A DNA stretch of 64,000 nt from Nymphaea colorata (lineage: Eukaryota; Streptophyta; Magnoliopsida; Nymphaeales; Nymphaeaceae), in NCBI RefSeq assembly GCF_008831285.2, contig NC_045143.1:4287503-4351502 (forward strand). The letters are read 5' to 3'. A model generated the notes under the pieces. The model made no database searches. It saw only the letters and a program-made list of their open reading frames with translations, and was not told the DNA's origin. Of this stretch, positions 12,391 to 25,261 are shown in pieces. Positions within the stretch are counted from its first letter, which is position 1. Each line of letters opens with the position of its first letter. A program made the position numbers and the translations under genes.

Positions 12391-14590
12391 CGAGCGAGAG
12401 AGAGAGAGAGAGAGAGAGAGGGAGATGAAGCAGATATATTGGAGATGGAGGTGATCGATCACTCTAAGTAATAACAGTACATGCGTAAGCATCTTTGCAG
12501 GAAACGATGCTATTTAACTTCTTACTGATTAATTTGAACTAATTATAGAGGTCACATTGTCGTCTCCTGATCCAATTTTCAAAATGCATTTCATTAGCTG
12601 AATGGTGGAAACGCGATATGATGGACATGTTCATGGATTCGATGGCTTCTGGCTGCGACGTCCCCGAGTCTAACGCTTTCACCTTGAATGGCCAACCAGG
12701 TGACTCTCCATGCTCAGATGCAGGTAAGTACAAACTGGATGCATCTTCGTCAATACCCTGATAAATGAACAAAAAAAACTACTGATCCCATCAAATCCTG
12801 TATGCTTTCAGATCCAATTACAATTACATTTGTTTTGAATCTTAAAAATTTTGGATGTTTCATCCATTTGTATGCAGGTTGAATTCATTAAAAGCAATGG
12901 TGATCACGTATATATAGGGATTCGCCTATATTTCGTGATTACGTTACTGTACTGTCATCAACTAATGGCTTCCTCTTTCGCAGAAACAAGTCGGTTTCAA
13001 GTGGAAGTGGGAAGGACATACCTTTTCCGGCTAGTCAATGCCGCCATGATCGACAGTCACTTCTTTACTATAGCAAATCACACGCTCACAGTCGTTGGTA
13101 GAGATGGCTACTACCTCAAGCCATTTGATAGAGATTTTGTGGTAATAAATATTGGGCAGACAATGGATATTATTGTGAAAGCTGACCAATCACAAGGCAA
13201 TTACTATATGGCTGCCCGTCCTTACGCCATCGCCAAAGAAGGCCACTTTGATGGCAATATCACGACTGCGATTGTTGAATATGAAGGCTACAACTCCACC
13301 AGCAACGCTTCCATTCCCTTCCCATTTCTACCGCTTTCAAATGATACCACAGCAGCATTTGACTATGTTCTGCTTGAAAGAAGCCTGGCATCACAAGATC
13401 ATCCGGTTGATGTTCCAAGAGAGATTGATTCTAACTTTACCTTTACCTTATCAGTGAATAACAACCCATGTGTTAATTGCACCTGCAACCCTAGGTTTGC
13501 TTCCAGTATGAACAACATATCATTCATTGACCCAAGTATTGACATACTTGAAGCATATTACTATGGGATCGGAGGCATCTATTCCAGTGATTTTCCTAGA
13601 TTTCCACCCTACTTGTTTAATTTTACAGATGATACTCTGCCAGAGGAACTTGAAGTTTCAAAGCTTGGAACAAAGGTGGTGGTCTTGGAGTATAACACCA
13701 CAGTTGAGCTTGTGCTGCAGTCAACGACTTTGGTTGCACCAGCGAGTCACCCTGTTCACCTGCATGGGCACAGTTTCTATGTTGTTGGGCGGGGTAATGG
13801 AAACTTTGATCCTGAAAAGGATCCATTGTCCTACAACTTGGTTGACCCTCCAGAAGAAAACACAGTTGGAGTTCCAAGCAAAGGATGGGTTGCTGTAAGG
13901 TTCAGAGCACAAAATCCAGGTACCATAGTTCTCTTTCATTGATCTGTTTTCTTGCCCTGCTTATCTTTTGCTTTTCTCCCGTCAGTTCCATTGGAACTTT
14001 AGGTCCTTTCACTAGACGTGTTAAGAGTCATTTTTAAACCTTTCCTTACATCATCTACATGAACATCCCTAGTGTTAGCATGACATGGATGCAGAAACTA
14101 CTGGCAAGTTATGGAAGATTCAATGATAATCCTTTAGATGAACGGAATTCATGAATTATAGAAAAAAAAAAAAAGGTTCCGGTAATCAGTTTAATAACCA
14201 CACATATGAACAGAAAACAGAAGTTGGCAGCAACTTGATACATGTGTCTTTGTTGGTAGGAAAATCTTGCTAGCTAATGCTACAAACTGATTTTCTTTCT
14301 TTCTTTTTTCTCCTGCTATATAGTTCCAACAACATTCTTGTTTTCAAAGAGAACGCTGCTTTATTTATCTCCTGCAAACAGGTGTTTGGCTACTTCACTG
14401 CCACTTGGACAACCACTATGTTTGGGGAATGCTAGGAGTTTTTGTGGTCATGGACGGTCCGACGCCCGAAACGAGCATGCTGCCTCCACCAACCTACATG
14501 CCGCAATGTTCTAATGCAGAGCTCATCCAAAAGAGGCCACAGGCTCCTGCAGATCCCGAGAAGCGTAGGCAAATGTTTATGCAGAACTAA
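9866..14590 (+). CDS. Laccase (multicopper oxidase, p-diphenol:oxygen oxidoreductase), intact
   Basis: This is a secreted four-copper oxidase acting on phenolics and monolignols in the cell wall. Exons are 9866-9955, 10169-10320, 11364-11608, 12598-12723, 12984-13919 and 14382-14590, all AG/GT bounded and in continuous phase, giving 585 residues, normal for plant laccases. Residues 1-22 or so form a signal peptide (MELIFFFFLLL core); translation may start at either of two in-frame ATGs, 9866 or 9872. Copper ligands are visible: HWHG (80-83), WYHAHS (123-128), HPVHLHGH (460-467) and HCHLDNHYVWGM (522-533), the last with Met at the axial T1 position. Many NxT/NxS sites fit a glycosylated secreted protein. 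It shares every intron position with the frameshifted copy at 0.7-4.2 kb, so they arose by tandem duplication. The subgroup resembles LAC14/15 (inference). The intron at 11609-12597 holds a (TA)n(GA)n array. Confidence 0.93.
12349..12421. repeat. (TA)n(GA)n compound microsatellite in laccase intron
   Basis: About 40 bp of TA units are followed, after a short GCGAGC bridge, by about 25 bp of GA units. The same TA-then-GA arrangement appears much longer at 37.9 kb. Confidence 0.95.
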
Positions 14591-16856
14591 AGTTGTTTGT
14601 GAAATTATGGATTGTTACTCCATCGACACGACATCTAGTTGTTCTTCTAAGCCAATAAGAGCTCCATTCACAACTTTTCAACAAGCCGAGAATTCAACAC
14701 CCAGAGTGCGTCTTCTTCAGCACAATCGTTTAGTGCTGCTCCGTATGAAAGCAGTCCTTCTCTGTAGCTCTCTATGTCCTTTTCTGCAAGAAACTTAACC
14801 ACCCAATAAGCAGAAAAGAGAAAACAATGGAGTAAAATGATTTGGATAATGAAATCGACCAACAACGGGTAAGAAAAGTCAAGAATTGGATAATTCATAT
14901 TGAAAACTTTACTTTTTCAAGGACACAGAGGAGGACGTTAAAGTAAGAATCGACTGAGATCAACAGGGGAGAAAAGCAGAGCCCCTGTGTGAACTGTTGG
15001 CATGCAGATGATTATAAATTAGGCATCCAAACCGCGAAGTGGACCCCTGACCGACAAAATTCCAGTCTTCGATCCAAAGGGCAGCACAATAAGATCCAGC
15101 AAACACAGACCACATATCGATCGCCATGGGACTTCGGCCTAACACGAACCGGATAGAGTTCGGGTTTTTGGTCCCCGAAGCAACACCCTTGCCAACTACC
15201 AATCCTCGATAAAAAAAAAATTCAGATGCAGTGAATTCAAAAGTACAATCACTGTCTGAACCAAGACACCCAATTGAGATCAAATGATTGACCAGTTGAG
15301 GTAAATGTAAAATATTTTTTAAAATAAATGGCTTTCTTTGAATCCGAACCGGTAAATCTCCATTTGGCCAATGCGTAGCGACTTACTATTCCATGCACAA
15401 ATATACCGGAAAGGAACAAGAAAAGGGTTGGAGCATTATCAAAAATTTTTATAAAAAATACACATACTTTAAACTTTCAAACTTTCTTATAATTTTTTCT
15501 TTTTTGTCCTCCTAAAAAACGTCTTTTTTTTTTTTTACTTAAAAGTAAGGATATTTTTATCATTATGCACCCCTGTGTACAAATTTTTGCGTACAAGAGT
15601 TGTGCACATAATCACTTTCCCCATTGCCAACCATTATTGTATCCAATCCCGTGTATGCTTGATTTCCCGATAAATCAATATTATCATCACAATAAGAGAA
15701 TTAAGATGACAATGATCTAATTAGATAAGGATCCAAATTTAATCTTAAATGACCATATCCTCCCTTATAAGCTTTCACTATATAACTCCTTGGCTCCCAA
15801 CCGCCAATAATCTCAAGCACTCCTCTTCATTAACTACTTACTTTTACAACTCACATCACATAAACTCTTCTTTAGAGATAGTGCAACCCCAGAGAAAGCA
15901 GAATTAATTTCACGAACCTTACTGATATTAGGCCCCCTTCCAATGTTGCTGATCATATATATTTATCCTTTCAAGCATCTGACATATTTTGGCACTTGGG
16001 CAGATTCAGGATACATTTTTTAACTTGAATGTTGCTTACCCGAAGAAGTATATTGCTGCAATTTTTTGCTTCCATTCTTCATTTCTTTGCATATAATGGT
16101 GGAGAGACCTTTAAATTAATCCATTTGATTACAAGTGGTGTCGATTTGATTCACTGAGTGTGCCATGTACCATATAATGTTTTGAACACTTTTCAACGGA
16201 TTAAAGGCACAAGCGTCATATGTACACCAAATATCTTATACTTGTTTCTAAATAGTTTCAGAACTCATAGTTTTAACTTTTAAATTACCCTTTTATATTC
16301 TGTCCTATTCTTTATTTATTAATAATTTTAAGGGATTGACAATTAATTCAACTAAAAGGTCATTGAGGAACACTGACGCTAACCTAGCTTTCCAAGCAAA
16401 TCTGGCACGAACAACATGAATGATTGAATCCGAAGTCCGAACAAGAAAAACATATTTCGAGGTAATCTTATTACACACGGAGATATTTGTGCAACATATT
16501 TACTTGAAAACTTCCACCAAGTTTGAACCACTCGGAAGGAAAATGATACTTGAAGAACGGAAAAAAAAAAAAAGACGGAAATTAATAGGGGAGGAGAAAA
16601 TTTGATGTACGCCAACGGCCCGCCGCTCCAACCACCTAGCGGAACAAAAGGAATTAAAGAGAGAGAAAAAAAAGACGGGCAACTTTTTCTTTTTTAGAAT
16701 ACATTCATTTTCCACGGGACTGAAAATGTACTATTTTTAATTACTTTTTTTTTCCTTTTTATTTTTGTAAACACATTTTTGACTAATCATTTTCTTTTTC
16801 ATGTGTGAAGATTTATGTCAATGAGCACTGGAGAGCTGGTTGGACTATGGGTTTGG

Positions 16857-17168
16857 AATAAGTCTCGGCCTGGCTCAGCTCGATAACTAGTAGGCCCAAG
16901 CCGACTTGACATCCAAAAACCGGGTTCGGACTCGGCCCGACTCAAAAAATCTTAAAAATATATTTTTAATATAAAATAATATATATATAATTAATTATAT
17001 AAAATATTATATATATATATAAATTAATTAAAATTTTAAAAAATAAATTATTGAGCTCAAATCGGGTTTATAGGCCCTGAAGCCAGCTCGATAAGGAGTC
17101 GGGCCAGCCCGGTTCCTTATTTTCAGGGCTTGGGCCTGAGTTGGGCCGAATACCGAGTACCCAGCAGG
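16857..17168. mobile_element. Possible short non-autonomous element rich in CGGCCC/GGGCC motifs
   Basis: An AT-rich core of TATATATA and AATTAAT runs (about 16940-17045) is flanked by GC-rich arms with partly inverted wording: CTCGGCCTGGCTCAGCTCGATAA on the left; GCTCGATAAGGAGTCGGGCC and TTGGGCCTGAGTTGGGCCGA on the right. The arms are related as imperfect inverted repeats and stand out from the spacer in base composition. Exact ends and a target-site duplication could not be fixed. Confidence 0.3.
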
Positions 17169-17608
17169 GGCGGAGCCTGATGTCTAGCCTTAGTTTGAAA
17201 GAAAGCTGGTTTACCGTTCAATTCCACTATACTTTTGAGCCTTAAAAATAGGCAGAACACATAGTACCAAATTGAAGACACCAACACAAATTGAAGACAC
17301 CAACACAGTTCAGGATCTCAGATTGATAGAGATGAATCTATTTGCTCATCCCTGGGAACAGGGTCCGTTCACACAAACGAGTGTCCTTAATTGAGACACC
17401 TTGTTTCTTCCAGTTCCTTTAAAAAATAATTTGCTTATATTTTTTCACTTAATGGCTACCATTTGATCTCTTTAAAATTAATGAGACCGATTCTCATTAG
17501 GTTTAGCATATGAGGGTCTGCTAATTAGGTCAGGGACAAAAACTAGGTCACTCATAATTGATTGATAAAATACTTCTTTAGTATAATCTGACCATATAGA
17601 TATTGATA

Positions 17609-17960
17609 CACTAAGCCATTTTTTGAGTTTAACATGTTTTTGTAGTAATAATCACAATGAACGGCTCTCGTGACATCAAATTTTTAATAGTAGAAAAATC
17701 AACATTTTTCTTAAAAACAACTTGAAGGAAGGCATGTTTTATGTCGAATTAGTATTTATAAACACCTAAAAATGTTCATATGCCGTTTAAAATATTTTTT
17801 TTGGTACATTAAGTCTTTTTTTTTTAGTTTAACATGTTTTTATAGTAATAAAAAAATGAATCTCTTGTGACATCAAATTTAAATTTTTAGTAGTAGAAAA
17901 ATCAACATGTTTCTGGGAAAGAGCTTGAACTTTTTTGTTAAATTAGTATTTATAAAAACA
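17609..17960. repeat. Two diverged tandem copies of a roughly 190-bp unit
   Basis: Copy one begins near 17609 and copy two near 17803. Both carry AGTTTAACATGTTTTT[G/A]TAGTAATA, then a CTCTTGTGACATCAAATTT-like block (CTCTCGTGAC in copy one), then AGTAGAAAAATCAACAT and later AATTAGTATTTATAAA. A more distant relative lies at 4766-4890. Confidence 0.75.
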
Positions 17961-18624
17961 TTAGAAGAGGTGTGACACAGTCGATGTAGCTTGGCATGAG
18001 AGGGCGATGGGAGCACAATTTGCATGGAAAACCGTCCAGTGGCCTGGCAGATCGCCATTTATGGTAAATCGTCAAGTCATAAACAGCTCCCCATTCATAG
18101 CTTTAACTACACGCTATTTTCTAAACCTCTTTTTCCTTGCAAAGAGACCTTGCCGATTAATCACACAAATCATGTTCTTGGGAAAATTCTCAAAAAGTTG
18201 CTCTAGTCAAACCATCACCACGCCTTACAAAGTGAAAACGCTGTCGTTTTCAATGTTTATATAGGATTCTACAGCTTCAAAGGACTCATAGATTTTAAGT
18301 TGTTCAATATATTTCGAATGGCAGCAGCCTCACCCACGTGTTTAGAGTAAACGATAGTATGAACTTCAGCATTTTAAAGCATCTAACTTGTCAATGTCGA
18401 ATTGTATATTATCTTTGTATGATATCTCCATAGTAAGTACAACTTGAAACGTATCATATTTTTATGGTGGAAACCGTCATAGTCTAATTACAAATCTCAA
18501 AGAAAAAGTTCAGATCCCCTTCAAAGTATGATGCCAACATATTATTCAGTATTTGCTTACAAATAAGGCCGCGTGGAATCGAAGCTACAAAGGGCTCCCT
18601 GTTTTCGAAGCGTGAAATATATCT

Positions 18625-18634
18625 CTATATATAC
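18625..18634 (+). promoter_or_regulatory. Candidate TATA box of the Ran gene
   Basis: CTATATATAC lies about 125 bp upstream of the Ran ATG at 18760. It is followed by a pyrimidine-rich TCTTTCTTTCCTCTCTCTCC leader near 18663, a usual arrangement for a highly expressed plant gene. Assigned by position and sequence only. Confidence 0.5.
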
Positions 18635-18759
18635 ATGGGTGGCGAGAGCGGCGACACCAAATCCTTTCTTTCCTCTCTCTCCCTCATATCTATAAGGGCA
18701 AATCTCCCGCCGGTCCCATTCTTCTTGACGCACAGAAAGAGAGGAGACTCGGAGAAGAC

Positions 18760-21700
18760 ATGGTAGGTCTTGCTCTTCTTTGAACGAGCATGTTGGTCTT
18801 GGCTCCCGTTCTCGTGTCGATATGGTCATTTCTTGTTTTGATTCGTTTCACACAGCGGGTTTATGCTTATGCTCTGTGTGGTTTTTAGCATGCTGACCTC
18901 CCTCTTCCATGTGTTCTTCTTGTTGTTCTGACAGTCTCCGTCCTTCTATCCTATGTGTTTTTCTTTCTCTTGGGTCTTCTTCGTGTTTCGCTCTGTGTTC
19001 TTTTGGTTATTGATAATGACGTGATCCTGTTTTCCCTGTTGTTGGTGATTGATATCGCTGTGCGTCTTCTTGATTTCTGTTGTTTCTTTTGGTTTCTGAT
19101 GGTGGTTCTGCCTTTATTTTGCTTTTCCTTGTCCTGTGCTCTGTATTCCTTCCCCTTATTGGTGATGGTTGTCTTTCTTTGCCATGGATGTTTGCCTCCA
19201 AACTATTTCGATGCTGGTCAGCTCATTTTATTAGACTTCTTTTTTTGTGGTTTATTTGATCCATAATAATTTGCGTTATGTTTTTTTTCCCCAGGCTTTG
19301 CCGAACCAGCAGCAGGTTGATTATCCAAACTTCAAACTGGTCATTGTTGGTGATGGCGGAACTGGTGCGTCTTTACTTTATCAGACGTTTCCTTACCATG
19401 TCTTTTATTTCCGGAAGTTAGGGACTAGCGGTTCCTTTGTTCCTTTGCTTCGTTTCTTCCTTTAGCTTATGCTTGCTCCTAGCCGTCCATGAACTTGTCG
19501 TATGACATTTTCCTCTTTGCTTTGTGGGTCTGCAGGAAAGACAACTTTCGTTAAGCGGCACCTTACCGGAGAGTTTGAGAAGAAATATGAGCGTGAGTTC
19601 CTTTTTTCTCTGTTCAATACTGGGAGCATAATACAGAGCAATGCTACTTGCATCAACGAATGGTGTGGCAGACACTCACATACACTTATTACTTGCTTAT
19701 TCGATCTCATAGTCGTAATCTTTTGGATCAGAAGATTAACTCCATTCCTTGATTTGAACTGCTACTATGCCGTCTCTGCTTTGAATCATGTCACTTATAT
19801 GTTGTGTTATAGCATGGTAACATAACCTCTTGAAAATCTTGTTATGACCTTGTGTGGATGTTTAAAAGAGAAATAGTTTTTTACAAGTTTGTTTCAGTTC
19901 TTTAATTGTTTTTTGGTACCATGGCCATTTTTTAGTGGCAAAAGGTGATAGAAAATAGTTTTTTTATTGCTAGATGTACTCAAACGGCTTGTTGTTCTGC
20001 TCATCATGTATGCATTAGTAATGTGCCTAACAGCCGTGAGGGAAGCTTTCCTTGATTAATGGAAACTCTTTTCCTAGTGAATTATGTTAAACAAACACTC
20101 AAAAATCCTAACATAGATCTGTTTTCCAAATGTCAAATTTTATCCACCCATACATTCTTCCAATTCGTTTGGAGAATTTGAGATGTTCAAACTTGAAGCT
20201 ATGGAAAATCACTGTGAGTTTCTACTTAGTATACAACCTTGAGTTCTACTTATTATGCTATTATTTTGTAAAGCTTCTATATGACGTTTAGTGGCCCTAC
20301 AATGCAAGTTTGCAGCCATTGCTTGGATTAAGCCTAGGATAGCAAGCAAATATGGCACTCACATACACATATTACTCAGTTGGTTACCTGAATTATTAAC
20401 AATTTAAAATTCGTGCAGCAACAATTGGCGTAGAGGTTCATCCATTGGACTTCTTCACAAATTGTGGTAAAATTAGGTTTTACTGCTGGGACACTGCAGG
20501 ACAAGAAAAGTTTGGTGGCCTTCGGGATGGATACTAGTAAGTAACAATTTGCTATCTCTATTTTAAGACTTTTAGATGGGATATGAAAGTCAAATTTGCA
20601 ATTTAAGACCCTTTATATTGCAGTATTTATCAAATGGACTCTTTTAGGAAAGGACAATTGTCATGTGTGCACTAATATGTATGTCGTTGATGTGTATCAC
20701 GTGAGTACTTACCATGATATAGTTGGTTGTCCTACCTCCTTATTAGTAGGAAGTTACACACACCCAAGATGTAGTATTTTTACCGTAAGAAAGCATGCTA
20801 GGATGTCGTGTGATTATCAACATGACATTAGATTTGACAAAAAAAAAAAGCTTTTTCATAATTGTTTATATAACTAATCGGTGCCTATAGCTTACTAGAT
20901 TGAGTATTCTGCATTAAAAGCCTATTTAGCTATTGCTAAGGCTTCATGATATTTGCACTGCAATTCCCCATAAGTTTACAGTTGGCCCCTGCCATGCCAG
21001 CACCTCCACTGCCCAAGATCACCATTGCAAATGCCGCTGCTACTAACCCATCACCACCACCACCTTCATTGTCTTCTCTGTTGCCATTCATCTCTATCAT
21101 CAATGGTGCCACCATTTTTTTTTTTTTTGGCCCGGATCCACTTTGTCCTCAAATTCTCTATCCATTATATTTTGATGCCACCATTTGCTGGCTTTTTTTT
21201 TTCAATTTTGGATGACTCTGTGTTGAAACACTCAGTCAGTACATTGTAGTTTTAAACAGAGAAACTCATTATAACAGGACCAGGCAACAATGCTAAATGA
21301 GAGTAGTTAGACACTTAGAATAATATGAAGTTCTTAACAGAATCATTGATTCTTTTAGTGGTTATGTTCTGCATATTTTTCAATAACAACATGTTTGTTC
21401 TCTAATCAGATTTGTTCATTTCTTGCGTGCAGCATCCATGGGCAATGTGCCATTATCATGTTTGATGTAACTGCTCGTTTAACATACAAGAATGTTCCAA
21501 CATGGCATAGAGATCTTTGTCGGTAAGTGTAAGAGATTAGTGTCTTGTTTCATTCACTGGCACATAGACAACATGGATACTCCCACACATATGTTAGCGG
21601 TTAGCAAACACACCACAATCAAAACTAGGGTTTGTATACCTGACTATATACTTTTTTTTTTTGCCAGGGTGTGTGAGAATATTCCTATAGTTTTATGTGG

Positions 21701-23003
21701 TAACAAGGTTGATGTGAAGAACAGACAGGTGAAGGCAAAGCAAGTCACCTTCCATAGGAAGAAGAACCTTCAGTACTATGAGATTTCTGCAAAAAGCAAT
21801 TACAATTTTGAGAAACCTTTTCTCTACCTTGCCAGAAAGCTCGCCGGGTATGAAATGAAGCGCTTATTCTTTCTCCCTCTCTGTATGTGTGTTTTACTGC
21901 AGTCTTCTTCATTCTTTTTGATGTGTGATTCTAATGGATGACACCTTGACAGAGATCCTAACTTGCATTTTGTTGAGTCACCTGCACTTGCTCCACCAGA
22001 AGTAGAGATTGATCTTGCAGCACAAAGAGAGTAAGTCTTTCTTGCTGTTATCTATTTATTTATATTTTTTTTTTTTGTACCTTTGATGGAGGGAGTCTTT
22101 ATGTGAGATTATTTGTTACTGGGAACTTTCAATTGAAGTAAAAGAACCTGCTGGGAAAAGAATTGGATCTGGGAGTTAATCTAGGTTGAAGTCTGGTGTG
22201 GAGGACTTTAGATGGCTGGGTTGTCATGTGTATATTAACAAAATGAAATCCCAAAATATGCATTTGAGCTTATTGCATAAAAAATTTTCACCCAATAATT
22301 GCTACAATAATTTTGGCAGTATTGTTTCTGTTCCACAGATGATTTTAATAGTGTTCAAGTTCTAGAATTTCGACCCTGTATAGTTTGTTAAAATGTTGAC
22401 ATGCACAGTTTTTAGCATATTTATGGATAGATGATCTGCCCATATGTAGTCATGAATCACGGGGATTTGACCGAGTCCTATATTAAGAAAAGAACTGTTA
22501 AAATAAATGCCGAGTTTTCGCACTTTTTTGAGCAGCCTACTAGAATCATGTTACAAAAAATGGATAAGGTTATAGATTGAATGTGTGAAATTTTTATGGA
22601 GATTTAACCTTTTGTGGTGTAGGAAAAGCTTATACTTTTTTAGTATATGATATTTCTTCTGAATATGTGTGTGTGTGTGTGTGAAGGATTGAATTGTGAA
22701 GATGCTTGTTAACTGAAAAGCTATCAACTTTGTTATGGAAAACAATTTTATCTGAAGAATGGGGGAAAATCGTTTGCAGTCGTTATTGTGAAGTGCACTT
22801 GTCATGTGGTTGTAAAATTAACCATTCAGCAGCATAAATATAGATCTTATTATGACCACAAGCCTAAACTACTAGTTTGTTTCCTATGGTTGCTTGTATA
22901 ACTATTATTTTGCTGGGCTTTCTGTATTTTCAGGCAAGAAGCTCAGTTATCTGCAGCAGCAGCACAGCCGCTTCCAGATGAAGATGATGATTTGCTCGAT
23001 TAA
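18760..23003 (+). CDS. RAN: GTP-binding nuclear protein Ran (small GTPase)
   Basis: Ran drives nuclear import and export and spindle and nuclear-envelope assembly by cycling between RanGTP in the nucleus and RanGDP in the cytosol. Coding exons are 18760-18762, 19295-19364, 19536-19592, 20419-20536, 21433-21522, 21668-21847, 21953-22030 and 22934-23003, totalling 221 residues, the usual plant length. G motifs are complete: P-loop GDGGTGKT (20-27), switch I Thr in EPTIGVEV (43-50), DTAGQ (68-72), NKVD (125-128) and SAK (153-155). The C-terminus is acidic (DEDDDLLD), as in other Ran proteins, and has no prenylation cysteine. The first coding exon is only the ATG, followed directly by a phase-0 intron (ATG|GTAGGT ... 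CAG|GCT). All junctions are GT-AG and in phase, and the protein is almost invariant, so the gene is very probably functional. Confidence 0.97.
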
Positions 23004-25218
23004 TGATTAGCTCCTAAGACAGTCCCCTGAGCCTTATTTATTCACGAGACTAGTCCTTTTCTGTTAATAGACGTACCTGGAGTTTTGTGCCTTATTTGTT
23101 CTCGAGGCTAGTGCTTTTTTGTTTAATAGACATGTACCTGGAGTTTTGTTGTGATCTTTGTTAGTGTATTGCGAGTTCATACTTTGTGCTTGCTCTTTAC
23201 ATTCTTGTTATGCGGAACATCTCGATACTTTTTCTTAAGAAAATGGTTATGTGAAATTTTGCTAGTTTAGTTTCAGTTGTCAAGGTACTATATGGGGTAC
23301 GCACAAATGCTAGTAGTCTTTTGAGTGAAGCACATTTTTCCTTTGCCTCTTTACTTGAAATTATGGAGATATTGAGCTCAAGGCTTTTGCCTCCATTTCG
23401 CGATGCTTGATGCAACATATTTGTTAAATATATTTCTTTCGGTCATTGGTTCGAGTGGCATAGGTGTTACGACCCCTCTCCTATATGGAATGAAGCCAGT
23501 GTATTGATTAGCATCTATGTGACAGAGACACTTTTAAAATGTAGAATTACCCATGTCGCATCGACACAACTCTGTTGCTGGAACTGAACACTTCTCGGAC
23601 ACGGCAGACTTAACTTTTGTGATTGTTTTGGTTTATTGTTGTTTTTCTCATTTCCCTTACATTAGCATGCACTTTTAGTGCCCAAAGTTTTAAAACCTTG
23701 GAACTCAAATGGAAGTGAATTGACTCATGACGCCAGGTTAGCGGTGACACGGCCTGGCTTTGACACTCCAGTTTTTGCATAAAGTACATTTTTTGGTTGT
23801 ATAAAATAGTGATTTTGAGTCATTGTAAGACATGTATTACACATGACATATATAATAATGTAATGCATATAAAACACAAGCTTTAGTAGCATAGTTACTA
23901 TAATTATATATTGTATGTGTATGTGTGTGTGTTACACTGAAATTTATTTTAACATGTGGTTTTTGTTATCATTTGTAAGTGCATTTATATCTGTAATATG
24001 TACATTTGGATCATATCGAAAGATGACTTGGTTAAACCCGCCTTTGACTCGGCCAAAACTTAAGATTACTCAGCCTAGCCAAGACAAGACAGTTCATGGT
24101 TTTTCCATTCGTTTTTTTACTAGGTTGAGCACCGAATCAGCCAAGTCATTTCAGGTGACCCAGCTGGTTTTTTAAACAGTGTTAATGCCTAATTTATTTA
24201 TGCATCAAGGACGACCGTGTTGGTGAAGGATTCTCCTTTTCTTAATAAGCTCAGATTATTGTGAAGGTCTTATTTGGTTATGTTCTGAGACAACTGTGCT
24301 TCGCCAGCTGAGAAGAGGCAGGGCTCATTTCCTTCCTTGCCATTCTCTACTGCTACTTCAATCAGGCCCAACTTAGTCCCACATTTTCTCTACTGAAACT
24401 AACATAATTCACCATGTTCAGTTACGTCAACTGCACTGAGTAGCTATGAAATCATTAATCATCTGACAACCAAAACTGAGGTTTATGTGTTCAAACTTCG
24501 CTAGTTTGCATGTTGAGTTGTCCCTTGCTGAAGGTCATAATGAAATAGACTTAAATGGGTGGAATGTTATTTAGAAGCTTTCAAACAATGAAATTCAAGC
24601 TGTAAGCTTATGGAAACAAGCATGTCTTTAACTTATTTTATGAAGAAAATATGTCTCAGAACCTAGAACTTGAACACAAATCCACCGATTACGAGTGCAA
24701 TTCAACTACCCTTGCAGTTTAGGGATTAAAATGAACGTTTGGGCAGCTTTGCTTCCACACTGGTTCAGGAGTTTTTACATGAATGGATGCAAAGAAAAGA
24801 AAGTAATGTTAGAACCTGTGTGTGCATACATAGTTTTATGCAGGCAAACTTATCAACCATACCTTGAGCTAACACAATCATCACCCTACTGGTCTTTCGG
24901 AGACACACCGATTCATTCCCATGTTGTGCCTCGACAAACATCATTTTCAAGGACAAAAATTGCAGAAACGTTGTTTGGCATGTGTCCTGTAAGACATGTC
25001 CATGTGATACAGCCAGTATGACTTGCCAAATATTTAAAAGTGGTAGTTGAGATAACATATAGTATTCATGCATTTACTACTTCCACATGCTAATCTCTCT
25101 CTCAACCCAAATCATGTTTTCTTTAAACTGTCAGGCAATTAACTTTACGTGGTGTCCTTATGTGGAGCTTCAATTCCTCTCCCACTGCAATTTGGTGTTT
25201 CTCAAGTGGATGCAGTTC

Positions 25219-25229
25219 TCCCTCTCTCT

Positions 25230-25261
<32 letters not shown>
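25219..25261. repeat. (TC)n microsatellite
   Basis: A pyrimidine run that becomes pure TC over its last 24 bases or so. Confidence 0.9.

Larger units (their letters stand above)
14591..18600. other. Intergenic region without a supported gene
   Basis: The 3' flank of the intact laccase is followed by AT-rich spacer with many A and T homopolymers. An open minus-strand stretch at 14960-15283 has no recognisable domain or clear splice context and is not called. A possible non-autonomous element lies at 16857-17168 and a two-copy repeat at 17609-17960. Confidence 0.5.

Noticed and set aside
12205..12492. Open frame with Ser-Leu and Ile-Tyr repeats in the laccase intron
   Set aside because: It is only the translation of the (TA)n(GA)n microsatellite.
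14960..15283. 107-codon minus-strand open frame downstream of the intact laccase
   Set aside because: No domain, start context or splice partner; the composition is not convincing for a conserved protein.
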